Shown here piece by piece: positions 1 to 8,713 of a stretch of 64,000 nucleotides of DNA; position 1 is the stretch's first letter; each line of letters begins with the position of its first letter. A program made the translations under genes and the position numbers. This DNA comes from CBDCWO01 sp965223405. Its GTDB lineage: Bacteria > Bacteroidota > Bacteroidia > Chitinophagales > Saprospiraceae. The DNA is taken from contig CBDCWO010000006.1 in assembly GCA_965223405.1 (NCBI GenBank), positions 930,001-994,000 of the forward strand, in the 5' to 3' direction. A model generated the notes under the pieces. That model made no database searches. It saw only the letters and a program-made list of their open reading frames with translations, and was not told where the DNA came from.

Positions 1-372
1 AATACTACTTACGAATGGCAGGTACAGGCCGATTGCGGATCATCTGTATCCACCTATTCTAATACCTGTACATTCTTGACTGGGGGTTCAAAAACGCAGA
101 GTTGTGGTGGGAATAGCATAATTGTTGACAATAACGTATCGATTTATCCTAACCCGGTAAGTCATGACTTGACGATTGAGTTAGGTAAATTTGCCACCAA
201 AAAGGGTGAAATGCTTATGTTTGATGAGTTGGGTCGCGTAATTATTCGTAAACCTTTTGAAAATACCCATACCTTGATAGTTGATGTTTCCGGAATAAAT
301 ACTGGGCTTCATCTAATAAAGATTGCAGGAGAACAAGAATTAAGCCTACACAAAATAATGGTTAGAAAATAA
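1..372 (+). CDS. T9SS type A sorting domain protein, C-terminal end (partial)
   Basis: The reading frame is open from the first base, so this is the 3' end of a larger gene that starts outside the window. The first 25 or so codons read like the end of a fibronectin type III-like beta domain (YEWQVQADCGSS). After a short linker comes a type IX secretion C-terminal sorting domain: the SIYPNPVSHDLTIEL start motif, a central FDELGRVI strand, and a basic end at KIMVRK. Such domains direct cargo across the outer membrane and are cleaved there. A TTG at 76 is an internal codon, not a start. The function of the missing N-terminal part cannot be told. Confidence 0.85.
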   Translation, partial: NTTYEWQVQADCGSSVSTYSNTCTFLTGGSKTQSCGGNSIIVDNNVSIYPNPVSHDLTIELGKFATKKGEMLMFDELGRVIIRKPFENTHTLIVDVSGINTGLHLIKIAGEQELSLHKIMVRK

Positions 373-403
373 TATTCATGATTAAGTCAAAATCTGATCA
401 ATT

Positions 404-440
404 GAGGATGTCTAAGGGCATCCTCTGTTGTTTTAATTTT
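404..440 (+). terminator. Rho-independent terminator after the T9SS cargo gene
   Basis: A 9-bp stem (GAGGATGTC with GGCATCCTC, one G-T pair) with loop TAAG is followed by a T-rich stretch. It lies between convergent genes and reads best on the plus strand. Confidence 0.7.
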
Positions 441-1110
441 TAGGATAAACTTCGTTTAAGAAATCATTCCAAGGCTTACCGGCCTGGTAATGTTCCATAA
501 TAAATTCTACCAGATCCTCCCTGACAAAATCTTCCGGATTTTGGTAATGTGACATGTAATAATATTGTTTATTGAAGAGCAATGGGAATTCAGCAGCTGT
601 ATCTTTAAATTCCTTGGGCAGGATTTTATTTTTTTCCCCCTTAATTTCTCCTGCGTAAACTCGATGAAACAATGCATTATTCAAAATCGCATTCACCCTT
701 ACCGGATCATTCATAATCGCCTGGCGGATGCGATATAAAAATGGTTTATCAGGCATATAGCTCCCACCTCCAAGATGAATCCCTTCTACTCCAAAATGCA
801 AATACAGTCCGGGCACCATATGATTTTTCCTTCCTGTTGGGGAGACAATCGCAGCCATATGTGTTTTGTACGGTGTTTTATCTTTTGAGAAGCGGATATC
901 CTTATAAATGCGATATACACAATTTTTCACATTTTGCTCGGTGTTCGTATCCAATTTTGTGACTCTTGCAATCACTAATTCAATCAACTCTTCGAATGGC
1001 TTTTTGACCACAGCTTCAAATCTGGATTTGTTCTGTTTAAACCAATCGCGGTTATTGTTAAGATTTAATTCCTGGAGAAAAGGTAAAAATTCAGTAGATA
1101 ATGGATTCAT
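433..1110 (-). CDS. DUF2461 family protein
   Basis: This 225-residue protein has the usual length of the DUF2461 (TIGR02453) family. It shows the family's N-terminal FLPFLQEL...NRDWFKQNK segment and the central CVYRIYKDIRFSKDKTPYKTH-like motif (residues about 64-83), followed by the GLYLHFG segment. The biochemical function of the family is not established. No signal peptide or membrane segment is visible, so it is probably cytoplasmic. It stands alone, convergent with the T9SS gene and about 90 bases downstream of the start side of the aroF/trp operon end. Confidence 0.85.
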   Translation of the reverse strand: MNPLSTEFLPFLQELNLNNNRDWFKQNKSRFEAVVKKPFEELIELVIARVTKLDTNTEQNVKNCVYRIYKDIRFSKDKTPYKTHMAAIVSPTGRKNHMVPGLYLHFGVEGIHLGGGSYMPDKPFLYRIRQAIMNDPVRVNAILNNALFHRVYAGEIKGEKNKILPKEFKDTAAEFPLLFNKQYYYMSHYQNPEDFVREDLVEFIMEHYQAGKPWNDFLNEVYPKN

Positions 1111-1200
1111 GGCATTTCTATTAAATTGTTATCTATATAACGGTTAGGTAATACCAAAAAAGACAAAATTCTACATTTTCTCTTGGACAAAGACAATTCC

Positions 1201-2214
1201 TTACTTCAATTCTTCTCTTAATTGGAATACACGTCTCATTTTTTTATATGCCATCTCAGCTTCCTGATAACTCAAAGTTTGTTGACTATCCGATAAGGCT
1301 TTTTGTGGTTTTTCATGAACTTCGACAATGACTCCATCGGCACCGGCCATTATACTTGCCAAGGCGATAGGCTCGACATATTTTCGAATGCCAATTCCAT
1401 GAGAAGGATCGGCAATTACCGGCAAATGGGACATCCTTTTTAGCATGGCTATTGCATTGACATCCATGGTGTTTCGATAAGCCGATTCATAGGTTCTTAT
1501 GCCTCTTTCGCATAGTAGAATTTTTTCATTCCCATGTGAAAATATGTACTCTGCTCCCTGCAGTAATTCCTCGATTGTTCCGGACATCCCTCTTTTGAGC
1601 AATACAGGTTTGTCTACATCACCTAGGGCATCCAGTAGGTTGAAATTTTGAGCGTTTCGAGCACCTACTTGAAAGATATCTACATAAGGCTCCATTGAAT
1701 CAATCTGGTCTACCGTCATCACTTCGGTAATTATCTTAATGCCCGCCTGCTGGCATTTCTGTGAGAATACTTTGAGTCCATCTAAACCCAGTCCGCGAAA
1801 TGAATAGGGAGAACTTCTGGGTTTGTAGACCCCCCCTCGCATCAACTTGATATGGTGATTTTTTAAATGTTGAATCGTACTATCTATTTGTTCTGGTGAT
1901 TCAATTGAACATGGCCCCGCCATAATAGTCAAACTTCCAGTTCCAATTTCTACCCCATCTCCGAGATCGATTAGAGTATCCTTCAGTTTCCACTTTTTTG
2001 ATACCAACTTATATGGATCACTTACTCTATGAATATCTTCGATTCCAGGTAAGTGGCCAATAGAACGTATATCCAAGGTTTTCTTCCCTACTCCCACCAA
2101 ATAATGATTGAACTGAGTGCGAACTTCGGTTACATGATAGCCGAGTTCCGTTAGCCGTTTTTCCAAGTTGTGTAAATGCTCATGGTCTATTTGATGGGCT
2201 AATTGAATAATCAT
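1201..2214 (-). CDS. aroF: 3-deoxy-7-phosphoheptulonate synthase (type I-beta, with N-terminal regulatory domain)
   Basis: Condenses phosphoenolpyruvate and erythrose 4-phosphate, the first step of the shikimate pathway. Residues 1 to about 70 form the ferredoxin-like regulatory domain of the Thermotoga-type enzymes. The barrel follows, with AGPCSIES (about 99-106), KPRSSPYSFRG (131-141), an ARNAQN motif near 185, and ADPSHGIG near the C-terminus. The 337-residue length fits this subclass. It overlaps trpA by 4 bases and is the last gene of the trp operon, so supply of the pathway entry enzyme is tied to tryptophan demand. The symbol is by family; the exact feedback inhibitor cannot be read from sequence. 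Confidence 0.92.
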   Translation of the reverse strand: MIIQLAHQIDHEHLHNLEKRLTELGYHVTEVRTQFNHYLVGVGKKTLDIRSIGHLPGIEDIHRVSDPYKLVSKKWKLKDTLIDLGDGVEIGTGSLTIMAGPCSIESPEQIDSTIQHLKNHHIKLMRGGVYKPRSSPYSFRGLGLDGLKVFSQKCQQAGIKIITEVMTVDQIDSMEPYVDIFQVGARNAQNFNLLDALGDVDKPVLLKRGMSGTIEELLQGAEYIFSHGNEKILLCERGIRTYESAYRNTMDVNAIAMLKRMSHLPVIADPSHGIGIRKYVEPIALASIMAGADGVIVEVHEKPQKALSDSQQTLSYQEAEMAYKKMRRVFQLREELK

Positions 2215-2996
2215 TGGTTACGAATTGTATTTACAAATGCAGGAATAGCATTTGCTAAATTATCTGAATTTTGATCTATGGCTTTGATAAATGCACTTCC
2301 CACAATGGCGCCATTTGCATAATGACATGCGGTGTGAAAGGTTTTGGAATTTGAAATCCCAAATCCGATTAAAGAAGGGCTAGTGAGATTCAAGCTTTTA
2401 ATTTTCTGAAAGTATTCTATTTGAGCATCCGCGATTGAAGACTTGGCACCGGTAATGGAACTGCTGGATACAATATAGATGAACCCGGTGGTTAAATCAT
2501 CAATTTTTTTAATGCGCTTGATGGGAGTTTGAGGAGTAATCAGAAAGCTGATTGCTAAATCATATTCCTGCATCTTACTTTGATAGACTTCCTCATATTC
2601 ATGTAAAGGTAAATCCGGGATTATTAATCCGTCTACTCCGGCATCTTTACAAGCTTTGAAAAAGCGATCATCACCGTATTGCAAAATTGGATTAAAATAC
2701 CCCATAAGTATGAATGGTATGGAGACCTTTGGCCGGATTCGGGTTAATCTATCAAATAATAGATCAAGTGTAAGGCCATTTTGCAGTGCTTTGGTGCTAC
2801 TTGCTTGAATCGTGGGACCATCTGCCAAAGGATCGGAATATGGAATTCCGATTTCGACTAAGTTTACTCCGGATTTTTCAAGATGGATGATAATATCTTC
2901 AATACTATTCAGCGTGGGATGACCTGCTGTAAAATAGATATTCAATATCTCAGAGGAATGGTTATTAAAAAATTCGGTAACTCTATTCATGATCAT
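2211..2996 (-). CDS. trpA: Tryptophan synthase alpha chain
   Basis: Cleaves indole-3-glycerol phosphate to indole and glyceraldehyde 3-phosphate, and passes indole to the TrpB partner. At 261 residues it has normal length. The active-site Glu is seen in LVEIGIPYSDPLADGP (Glu about 48) and the catalytic Asp in the DGLIIPDLP segment. Conserved phosphate-binding GFGIS and GSAFI motifs follow. The start overlaps the end of trpB by 14 bases; a Met two codons downstream would shorten the overlap to 8. The end overlaps the DAHP synthase gene by 4 bases, so translation is probably coupled. Confidence 0.95.
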   Translation of the reverse strand: MIMNRVTEFFNNHSSEILNIYFTAGHPTLNSIEDIIIHLEKSGVNLVEIGIPYSDPLADGPTIQASSTKALQNGLTLDLLFDRLTRIRPKVSIPFILMGYFNPILQYGDDRFFKACKDAGVDGLIIPDLPLHEYEEVYQSKMQEYDLAISFLITPQTPIKRIKKIDDLTTGFIYIVSSSSITGAKSSIADAQIEYFQKIKSLNLTSPSLIGFGISNSKTFHTACHYANGAIVGSAFIKAIDQNSDNLANAIPAFVNTIRNQ

Positions 2997-4170
2997 TCAT
3001 ATTCTTAATATACGTGTCCAAATCTTTATCTCCCCGTCCGGATAAGTTGATCACAATGATTTGTTCGGTTTGAAAATCCATCTTTTCCAGGGCAGCAAAA
3101 GCATGTGCTGATTCCAAAGCAGGGATAATACCTTCCGTTTTTGTTAGCTTATAAGCCGCTTCCAAGGCCTCCGCATCGGTTATGCTTATTGCTTGGGCTC
3201 TTCCGGTCTTAATCAGGTGAGCATGTAATGGGCCTATTCCGGGGTAGTCCAATCCGGCAGATATGGAATAGGGTTCAATGATCTGCCCATCGGCCGTTTG
3301 CATCAGGAGGGTTTTACTACCATGAATGATACCTGCGCTTCCCAATATGGAGGTAGCCGCAGACTCTCCTGAATCGATGCCCAACCCGGCAGCTTCCACT
3401 GAGATTAATTGAACCTCTGTTCTATGCAGGTAATGAAAATAAATACCGGCAGCATTACTTCCTCCTCCTACACAGGCTACTATAGTATCCGGATAATCCC
3501 TTCCTTCGCATTCCAGTAACTGCGATTTCACCTCTGCACTTATTACGGACTGTAGGCGGGCAACCATATCCGGATATGGATGTGGGCCCACCACCGAGCC
3601 AATGATATAGTGAGTATCTTCCGGATTGTTAATCCAATCTCTTATCGCCTCATTGGTAGCATCTTTCAAGGTTTTACTCCCACTATGGGCAGCTCTTACT
3701 TCGGCACCCAGCATCTTCATACGGGCCACATTTGGCGCTTGTCTTTCGATATCCACCGCACCCATGTATACCACACAAGGTAGGTCCATCAGTGCACACA
3801 CCGTGGCGGTGGCTACACCATGTTGTCCAGCACCGGTCTCGGCAATAATCCGTGTTTTTCCCAATTTCTTCGCTAGTAGTATTTGACCTATGGTATTGTT
3901 GATCTTATGGGCACCTGTATGGTTGAGGTCTTCCCTCTTTAGATAAATTCTGGCCCCAAAATTTTCGGAATACCGTTTGGCAAAATACAATGGTGTAGGT
4001 CGTCCAACGTAATCTTTTAATAAGGAATGGAATTCTGCCTGGAACTCATGACTATTAATGATGTCAAGATAATTTTCAGCTAAGGTGTAAATATTATGGT
4101 AGAGCATCTCAGGGATGTATGACCCTCCAAATTTTCCATAATATCCTCTGTTGTCAATTTGATAATTCAT
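2983..4170 (-). CDS. trpB: Tryptophan synthase beta chain
   Basis: Pyridoxal-phosphate enzyme that joins indole and serine to make tryptophan. The 395-residue length is standard for TrpB1. The PLP lysine is Lys89 in HTGAHKIN, preceded by LKREDLNHTG, and the phosphate-binding glycine loop GGGSNAAG lies near residue 234. The N-terminus (GYYGKFGGSYIPE) is typical. It overlaps trpF upstream by 17 bases and trpA downstream by 14, so the two synthase subunits are adjacent and likely made in equal amounts. Confidence 0.97.
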   Translation of the reverse strand: MNYQIDNRGYYGKFGGSYIPEMLYHNIYTLAENYLDIINSHEFQAEFHSLLKDYVGRPTPLYFAKRYSENFGARIYLKREDLNHTGAHKINNTIGQILLAKKLGKTRIIAETGAGQHGVATATVCALMDLPCVVYMGAVDIERQAPNVARMKMLGAEVRAAHSGSKTLKDATNEAIRDWINNPEDTHYIIGSVVGPHPYPDMVARLQSVISAEVKSQLLECEGRDYPDTIVACVGGGSNAAGIYFHYLHRTEVQLISVEAAGLGIDSGESAATSILGSAGIIHGSKTLLMQTADGQIIEPYSISAGLDYPGIGPLHAHLIKTGRAQAISITDAEALEAAYKLTKTEGIIPALESAHAFAALEKMDFQTEQIIVINLSGRGDKDLDTYIKNMNDHE

Positions 4171-4771
4171 GAATAAAGTTATTGATCAAATCTATATTTT
4201 TTAAACCTGGGCTCGTCTCAAATTTGCTGTTAATATCGATACCCCGACAGGCAGCATGATGAAATTCTTTAAGGTCATTGATGCTTTCTGGTCCTATACC
4301 TCCACTCAGCAAAAAAGGTTTTGCCTTACGATATTGCGATAATATGTTCCAATCAAATGGTATACTGTTTCCACCCCTCTGCTCACCCTTGGCATCGAAT
4401 ACAAACAGACTTACCACATCCAAATAACTATCCAGGATTTGAAAATCAAAGGTGTTATCCAGACTCCATGCTTTCCACACTTCCACATGGGGTTTTAAAT
4501 TAAGACAATATTCAGGTGTTTCATCACCATGCAGCTGAACAATATCCAATTGATGTTTTTTAATTTTCTCCAGGACCACCGACTCTTCTTCATTAACAAA
4601 TACTCCTACTCTGTAATATGGATCGGTATCCTCTTTAGGAGGTACTTGTTCAATATATCGCGGCGATTTGGGATAAAATATGAATCCGATCCAATTAATC
4701 TTGGGGTTTCTAAGCATATGAATATTATCCGGGCTTTTCATCCCACAAACTTTGATGGAATTAAGTTTCAT
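4154..4771 (-). CDS. trpF: Phosphoribosylanthranilate isomerase
   Basis: Third step of the tryptophan branch: Amadori rearrangement of phosphoribosylanthranilate. The catalytic Cys is in KVCGMKS at residue 9. QLHGDE, LLSGGIGPESI and the final GIDINSKFE motif are all present, and the 205-residue length is normal. It overlaps trpC by 4 bases and trpB by 17. TrpF is encoded as its own protein here rather than fused to TrpC as in enteric bacteria. Confidence 0.95.
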   Translation of the reverse strand: MKLNSIKVCGMKSPDNIHMLRNPKINWIGFIFYPKSPRYIEQVPPKEDTDPYYRVGVFVNEEESVVLEKIKKHQLDIVQLHGDETPEYCLNLKPHVEVWKAWSLDNTFDFQILDSYLDVVSLFVFDAKGEQRGGNSIPFDWNILSQYRKAKPFLLSGGIGPESINDLKEFHHAACRGIDINSKFETSPGLKNIDLINNFIHELSN

Positions 4772-5577
4772 GAGACTACTTTTTGATGAAGAATTTCATT
4801 CACCTGGTTAATTAGCTTACGACATGCCCAAGCCGGATCTGTCGCTTTCATAAAAATCTCACCTAATAGGAAACCTTGATATCCCATTTGTTTTAAATGA
4901 ACAATAGTCTCTGCTGAAGAGATCCCGCTCTCAGATATCTTGACAAATTGATTCGGAATCAATTCAACTATTCGTTCGGAAGTGGCTGTGGAAGTTTTAA
5001 AAGTACTCAAGTCCCGATTGTTTACTCCAACCAAGTCGATGGAATCATTGAGTTTTTCTAATTGATTTTCATGATGCAACTCGGTCAATACCTGCATGCC
5101 CAGTTTGTGAGCTAACTCCGCTAACTCTTTGATTTCTACCTTGGTTAAGACTTCAGCAATGAGCAGGATAGCGTCAGCACCTATCGACCTGGCTTCGATG
5201 ACTTGATATGGATCGACAATAAAATCCTTGCGGAGGATAGGACAAAAGTTAAAATTACGCGCTATGGTTAAATCTTCGCTTTTACCGGCAAAATACTTTT
5301 CATCCGTCAGTACGGATAATGCGGAGGCCCCAGCCTGCATATATCCGATACTTACTTCTTCAACATTCGCAAATTCGTTGATATACCCTTTGGAGGGAGA
5401 TTTTCGCTTAAATTCAGCAATAATTCCAACTTTATCTTCCCTTAATATATATTCTTTAAGTGAAACGGGTTCGGCTCGAAAGTAGATACTTTGTTCCAAC
5501 AAGGTGACCGGAAAAAGGGATTTTCTTCGGGCTACTTCATTTCTTTTGTCGGCAACGATTTTATCCAATATGTTCAT
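4768..5577 (-). CDS. trpC: Indole-3-glycerol phosphate synthase
   Basis: Ring-closing decarboxylase that makes indole-3-glycerol phosphate. Standard 269-residue barrel. IAEFKRKSPSKGYI (about 53-66) carries the active-site Glu and Lys, LRKDFIVDPYQV carries the second Lys, and ISESGISS and GEIFMKA form the phosphate site. It lies 8 bases after trpD and overlaps trpF by 4, inside the trp operon. Confidence 0.95.
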   Translation of the reverse strand: MNILDKIVADKRNEVARRKSLFPVTLLEQSIYFRAEPVSLKEYILREDKVGIIAEFKRKSPSKGYINEFANVEEVSIGYMQAGASALSVLTDEKYFAGKSEDLTIARNFNFCPILRKDFIVDPYQVIEARSIGADAILLIAEVLTKVEIKELAELAHKLGMQVLTELHHENQLEKLNDSIDLVGVNNRDLSTFKTSTATSERIVELIPNQFVKISESGISSAETIVHLKQMGYQGFLLGEIFMKATDPAWACRKLINQVNEILHQKVVS

Positions 5578-5585
5578 CTTAATCT

Positions 5586-6572
5586 TTATTTAATCAGTGA
5601 TTTAAGAACTGAAAGTGCATTTCCACTATGAAGGGACTCTGCTGCTTGCGCAATGCAATCCGCTAAAGACCAATCGGGATTAAAACAATGGATTCCCAAC
5701 GCAGCGTTGACCGTCACCACTTGATTTTGAGATTTCGTCCCCTGGCCCTCCAGGATATGCGTAAATATTTTCGCAGCCTCCGGAACCGTTTCGCCTCCGT
5801 ACAACTCTTGGGGTTTTAAAATTTCATATCCTAGGTCTGTAGGATGGATCACTCTTTCCGATCGATTGGACTTTAGTAAAAAAGGGCCTGTTAACGATAC
5901 TTCATCGTAACCGTCCAAACCATGAACAATCAAGTAAGATTTATTGGAACTTTGAAAAATATATTGATACAGTCTAGCCAATTTGCGAGAAAAAACACCG
6001 GTCATTTGAAACTCGGGTTGTGCCGGATTTACCAAGGGTCCAATCATATTAAAAAAAGTAACCATCTTTAGTTGTTTTCGAATAGGCCCAACCGCTTTCA
6101 TGGCAGGATGGAATAGAGGAGCATGGAAAAAACAAATGTTACTTTTATCCAATTGTGCTTTTAAAATTTGTTCATCGTTGGTAAACCGGTAACCTAAGTG
6201 TTCCAAAACATTACTTGATCCACTGGATGAACTAACACCATAATTACCATGTTTCGCAACCTTATAATTGGCTCCGGCAATTACAAATGCTGATAAAGTC
6301 GAGATGTTGAATGTATTTTTATAATCTCCACCGGTTCCACATACATCTATTGACTTGAATTCGGACAGGTCCACCGGTCTTCTCAATTCGAGGAGCGCAT
6401 CAACAAAGCCCTGCAGTTCGGCTACTGAAATATCTCTCATCTGAAAACTGGAGATAAAACTGGTCATCAAAGACTCATTGTATTTCTCCTGAGAAATGGC
6501 AATCAGTATGTCTTTTGCTTCCTTCCTAGATAGAGGTACGTATTGATACAACTTATTGAGTACAGCTTTCAT
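5586..6572 (-). CDS. trpD: Anthranilate phosphoribosyltransferase
   Basis: Transfers phosphoribose from PRPP to anthranilate. The PRPP-binding glycine motif DVCGTGGD with the following NTFNIST lies near residues 77-92, and the KHGNYGVSSSSGSS loop (usual form KHGNRxxSS) comes after. The length of 328 is normal. It overlaps trpG by 4 bases and is not fused to it. Tyr replaces the common Arg of the KHGNR motif. I infer this is a lineage variant, since the rest of the site is intact. Confidence 0.95.
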   Translation of the reverse strand: MKAVLNKLYQYVPLSRKEAKDILIAISQEKYNESLMTSFISSFQMRDISVAELQGFVDALLELRRPVDLSEFKSIDVCGTGGDYKNTFNISTLSAFVIAGANYKVAKHGNYGVSSSSGSSNVLEHLGYRFTNDEQILKAQLDKSNICFFHAPLFHPAMKAVGPIRKQLKMVTFFNMIGPLVNPAQPEFQMTGVFSRKLARLYQYIFQSSNKSYLIVHGLDGYDEVSLTGPFLLKSNRSERVIHPTDLGYEILKPQELYGGETVPEAAKIFTHILEGQGTKSQNQVVTVNAALGIHCFNPDWSLADCIAQAAESLHSGNALSVLKSLIK

Positions 6573-7159
6573 GATTCAACCAGGTTTTCACAGTGATCGA
6601 TAAAGTTTTTTAACATTTGTTTCCCATGGTCTGTAAGTATGGATTCCGGGTGAAACTGTAATCCGAATATTGGTTTGGTTTTGTGTTTGATTGCCATGAT
6701 TTGGGTCTGATCGTCAACTGCTATACACTCCAATTCATCGACCAGTGTATCTTTCTTAATAACCCATGAATGATACCTTCCTGCCTGGAAACGAGTTGGG
6801 ATATCTTGAAATATTTCAGATTTCAAACCATTTTGTTTGATGGGTGTGGCCACACCATGGAAGGCAAATTTCAAATTTTCCAGTTTACTACCAAAACATT
6901 CTCCAATTGCCTGATGTCCTAAGCAAATCCCCAGGATTGGTTTGCTTTGTGCATAGGTCTTTATCAGTTCCGGCATAATACCGGCATCCTTGGGTAATCC
7001 AGGTCCAGGAGATAGTACGATACAATCATATTTTTCTACCTCATCGATGGCTATTTTGTCATTTCTGAACACGTTTATTTGGTGAGTGGTGATTTCATCC
7101 AAATATTGGACCAAATTATAGGTAAACGAATCGTAATTATCTAAGACTAATATTTTCAT
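6569..7159 (-). CDS. trpG: Anthranilate synthase component II (glutamine amidotransferase)
   Basis: Class I amidotransferase that releases ammonia from glutamine for TrpE. The N-terminus KILVLDNYDSFTYNLVQYL is characteristic. The nucleophile Cys79 sits in GICLGHQ and the His/Glu pair in FHPES near residue 172. The PGPG oxyanion loop lies at about 51-54. It overlaps trpE by 4 bases and trpD by 4. The adjacent TrpE settles its role, since the separate PabA-like gene at 12.5-13.1 kb sits with PabB. Confidence 0.95.
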   Translation of the reverse strand: MKILVLDNYDSFTYNLVQYLDEITTHQINVFRNDKIAIDEVEKYDCIVLSPGPGLPKDAGIMPELIKTYAQSKPILGICLGHQAIGECFGSKLENLKFAFHGVATPIKQNGLKSEIFQDIPTRFQAGRYHSWVIKKDTLVDELECIAVDDQTQIMAIKHKTKPIFGLQFHPESILTDHGKQMLKNFIDHCENLVES

Positions 7160-8556
7160 AACTTTTCTGCAATTTCTAGAGCGCGTTTTAGTGCTCCCAG
7201 TTTATTATTGACTTCCTGCAGTTCTTTTACTTCATCACTGCTCACTACAATTCCAGCCCCTGCCTGATAGTGTAAGTATTGATCCTGACTTAAAAATGAG
7301 CGAATCAAAATAGCCTGGTTCATATCCCCATTAAAATCGACAAAACCAATGCTTCCACCATAGTAATTCCGCAATTCCTTTTCATACTGATGGATCAGTT
7401 GGATGGCTTTGAATTTAGGTGCTCCGGATAAGGTTCCTGCCGGAAAGGTATCTCCAAAAACCTGAATCGGATTGACTTCAGCCGGTAATTCCCCTTCGAC
7501 CGTTGATACCAGGTGCATAACATGACTGAAGAAATGAATCTTTTTGAGCTCTTTGACCTGCACATTTTTCGTATGTCGGCCTAAATCGTTCCGGGCCAGA
7601 TCCACCAACATGATATGTTCGGCATTTTCTTTTGGATCCAATTTTAATTCCTCTGCACTAGCTAAATCCTCCTCCAGATCCCCGGAACGGCGATAGGTGC
7701 CCGCAATAGGATTGACTTTAGCAATCCCGTCTTTGATGACCATTTGAGATTCAGGGGATGATCCGAATATTTTATAACTGCCTAAATCAAAATAAAAGAG
7801 ATATGGTGATGGATTGATGGACCTTAAAATTCGATACACATTAAATTCATCCCCAATAAATCCTTGCTTAAATCGCCTGGATAACACGATTTGGAACACA
7901 TCTCCCATCTGACAATGATGCTTACCTAGTCGCACCAATTCCTTAAACTCATCGTTACTCAAATTGCTGGATTCAGGACCTCTCAGTTGGAATGGATAGG
8001 AGATGTAATTCCGGGCAAAAAGCATCTGATGTACTTCTTCGATCTTTGATGTTTCGTTGGAAGGGCAGTTTTCGATCAGGTAAAATTGATCTTTATAATG
8101 ATTGAAGGCAATCACGAAGCGATGAAAGTCATAATGCATTAAGGGTAAATCCGTAGTTGCTTTGGAATGATCGAATGTTAAGGTGTCAAAAAGACCAACG
8201 GATTCAAAATTTGAATGGCCAAAAAATCCATTGACCAAGGGGTATTCACCATGAAGATTGATCTCGAAACATTGCATAAATTCAAAAAATGCATTGGGTG
8301 CCGTATGAATGGAATCCACAGACCTTCTTTGAATGCCCAATGGGCTAGACATCTTGATATTATTTTCCGTTGCCTGAAAATTGGCAATTGGTTCCAACCC
8401 AATAAAGGAAAAGCATACTTCCTTGTTGGTAAAATCATTACTTTCTAATAGCACCGGATGATCGAAATGATCCCGAAGTTTTAAATATACGGTCACCGGT
8501 GTTAAAAAATCAGCCAGACCCGAAATCACATAGGTGTTAATCTTTATTTTCTCCAT
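7156..8556 (-). CDS. trpE: Anthranilate synthase component I
   Basis: Converts chorismate to anthranilate using ammonia from TrpG. 466 residues. The LLES motif at residues 36-39 is the element that binds tryptophan for feedback inhibition in known TrpE proteins. The catalytic domain shows SPESQMV, the NPIAGTYRR motif (Ala as in TrpE, not Lys as in PabB), LVDLARND, FPAGTLSGAPK and the AGAGIV segment. It is the first structural gene of the operon. The start codon lies about 12 bases after the U-tract of the leader terminator, so any transcript reaching it has escaped attenuation. Confidence 0.96.
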   Translation of the reverse strand: MEKIKINTYVISGLADFLTPVTVYLKLRDHFDHPVLLESNDFTNKEVCFSFIGLEPIANFQATENNIKMSSPLGIQRRSVDSIHTAPNAFFEFMQCFEINLHGEYPLVNGFFGHSNFESVGLFDTLTFDHSKATTDLPLMHYDFHRFVIAFNHYKDQFYLIENCPSNETSKIEEVHQMLFARNYISYPFQLRGPESSNLSNDEFKELVRLGKHHCQMGDVFQIVLSRRFKQGFIGDEFNVYRILRSINPSPYLFYFDLGSYKIFGSSPESQMVIKDGIAKVNPIAGTYRRSGDLEEDLASAEELKLDPKENAEHIMLVDLARNDLGRHTKNVQVKELKKIHFFSHVMHLVSTVEGELPAEVNPIQVFGDTFPAGTLSGAPKFKAIQLIHQYEKELRNYYGGSIGFVDFNGDMNQAILIRSFLSQDQYLHYQAGAGIVVSSDEVKELQEVNNKLGALKRALEIAEKL

Positions 8557-8567
8557 ATCTTCTATCT

Positions 8568-8609
8568 AAAATAAAAATGCGGTTCGCCGAGTGTTTCGAC
8601 AAACCGCAT
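8568..8609 (-). terminator. trp operon attenuator (leader terminator)
   Basis: Read on the minus strand: ATGCGGTTTGTCG (8609-8597), loop AAACACT (8596-8590), CGGCGAACCGCAT (8589-8577), then TTTTATTTTAG. The 13-bp stem has no mismatch (two G-U pairs). The hairpin plus U-tract is an intrinsic terminator placed between a Trp-rich leader ORF and trpE, where only a conditional terminator would make sense. Confidence 0.9.
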
Positions 8610-8647
8610 CTTCTTTTCTGGTAACGGCAAGGTCAACTAACCACTCG
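8588..8647 (-). promoter_or_regulatory. Candidate antiterminator pairing in the trp leader
   Basis: Leader RNA CGAGUG (8647-8642, over the end of the leader ORF) is exactly complementary to CACUCG (8593-8588) in the terminator loop and 3' arm. Pairing extends imperfectly over GUUGACC with the 5' arm. It excludes the terminator. A third pairing, GGUGGUGGC of the Trp codons (8676-8668) with GCCGUUACC (8628-8620), gives 9 bp with three G-U pairs and could form when the ribosome is not on the leader. The pairings are seen in sequence; the mechanism is inferred. Confidence 0.7.
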
Positions 8648-8704
8648 ATCTTTAAGCATCTTATTATGCCACCACCAATATGTATTTTGAATTATCATTT
8701 TCAT
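8633..8704 (-). CDS. trpL: trp leader peptide
   Basis: A short ORF of 23 codons (or 21 from the second ATG at 8698) contains NTYWWWHNK: three consecutive Trp codons (TGG TGG TGG, 8677-8669). The stop codon at 8635-8633 lies 23 bases before the terminator stem. Trp is a rare residue, so a run of three just upstream of a terminator and trpE is a strong signature of a leader peptide that senses charged tRNA-Trp. With scarce Trp the ribosome would stall near 8669, leaving the 8647-8631 segment free to pair with the terminator. With ample Trp it would cover that segment and the terminator would form. The start is uncertain because no clear ribosome binding site is present. Confidence 0.85.
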   Translation of the reverse strand: MKMIIQNTYWWWHNKMLKDRVVS

Positions 8705-8713
8705 TTCTAGCTT

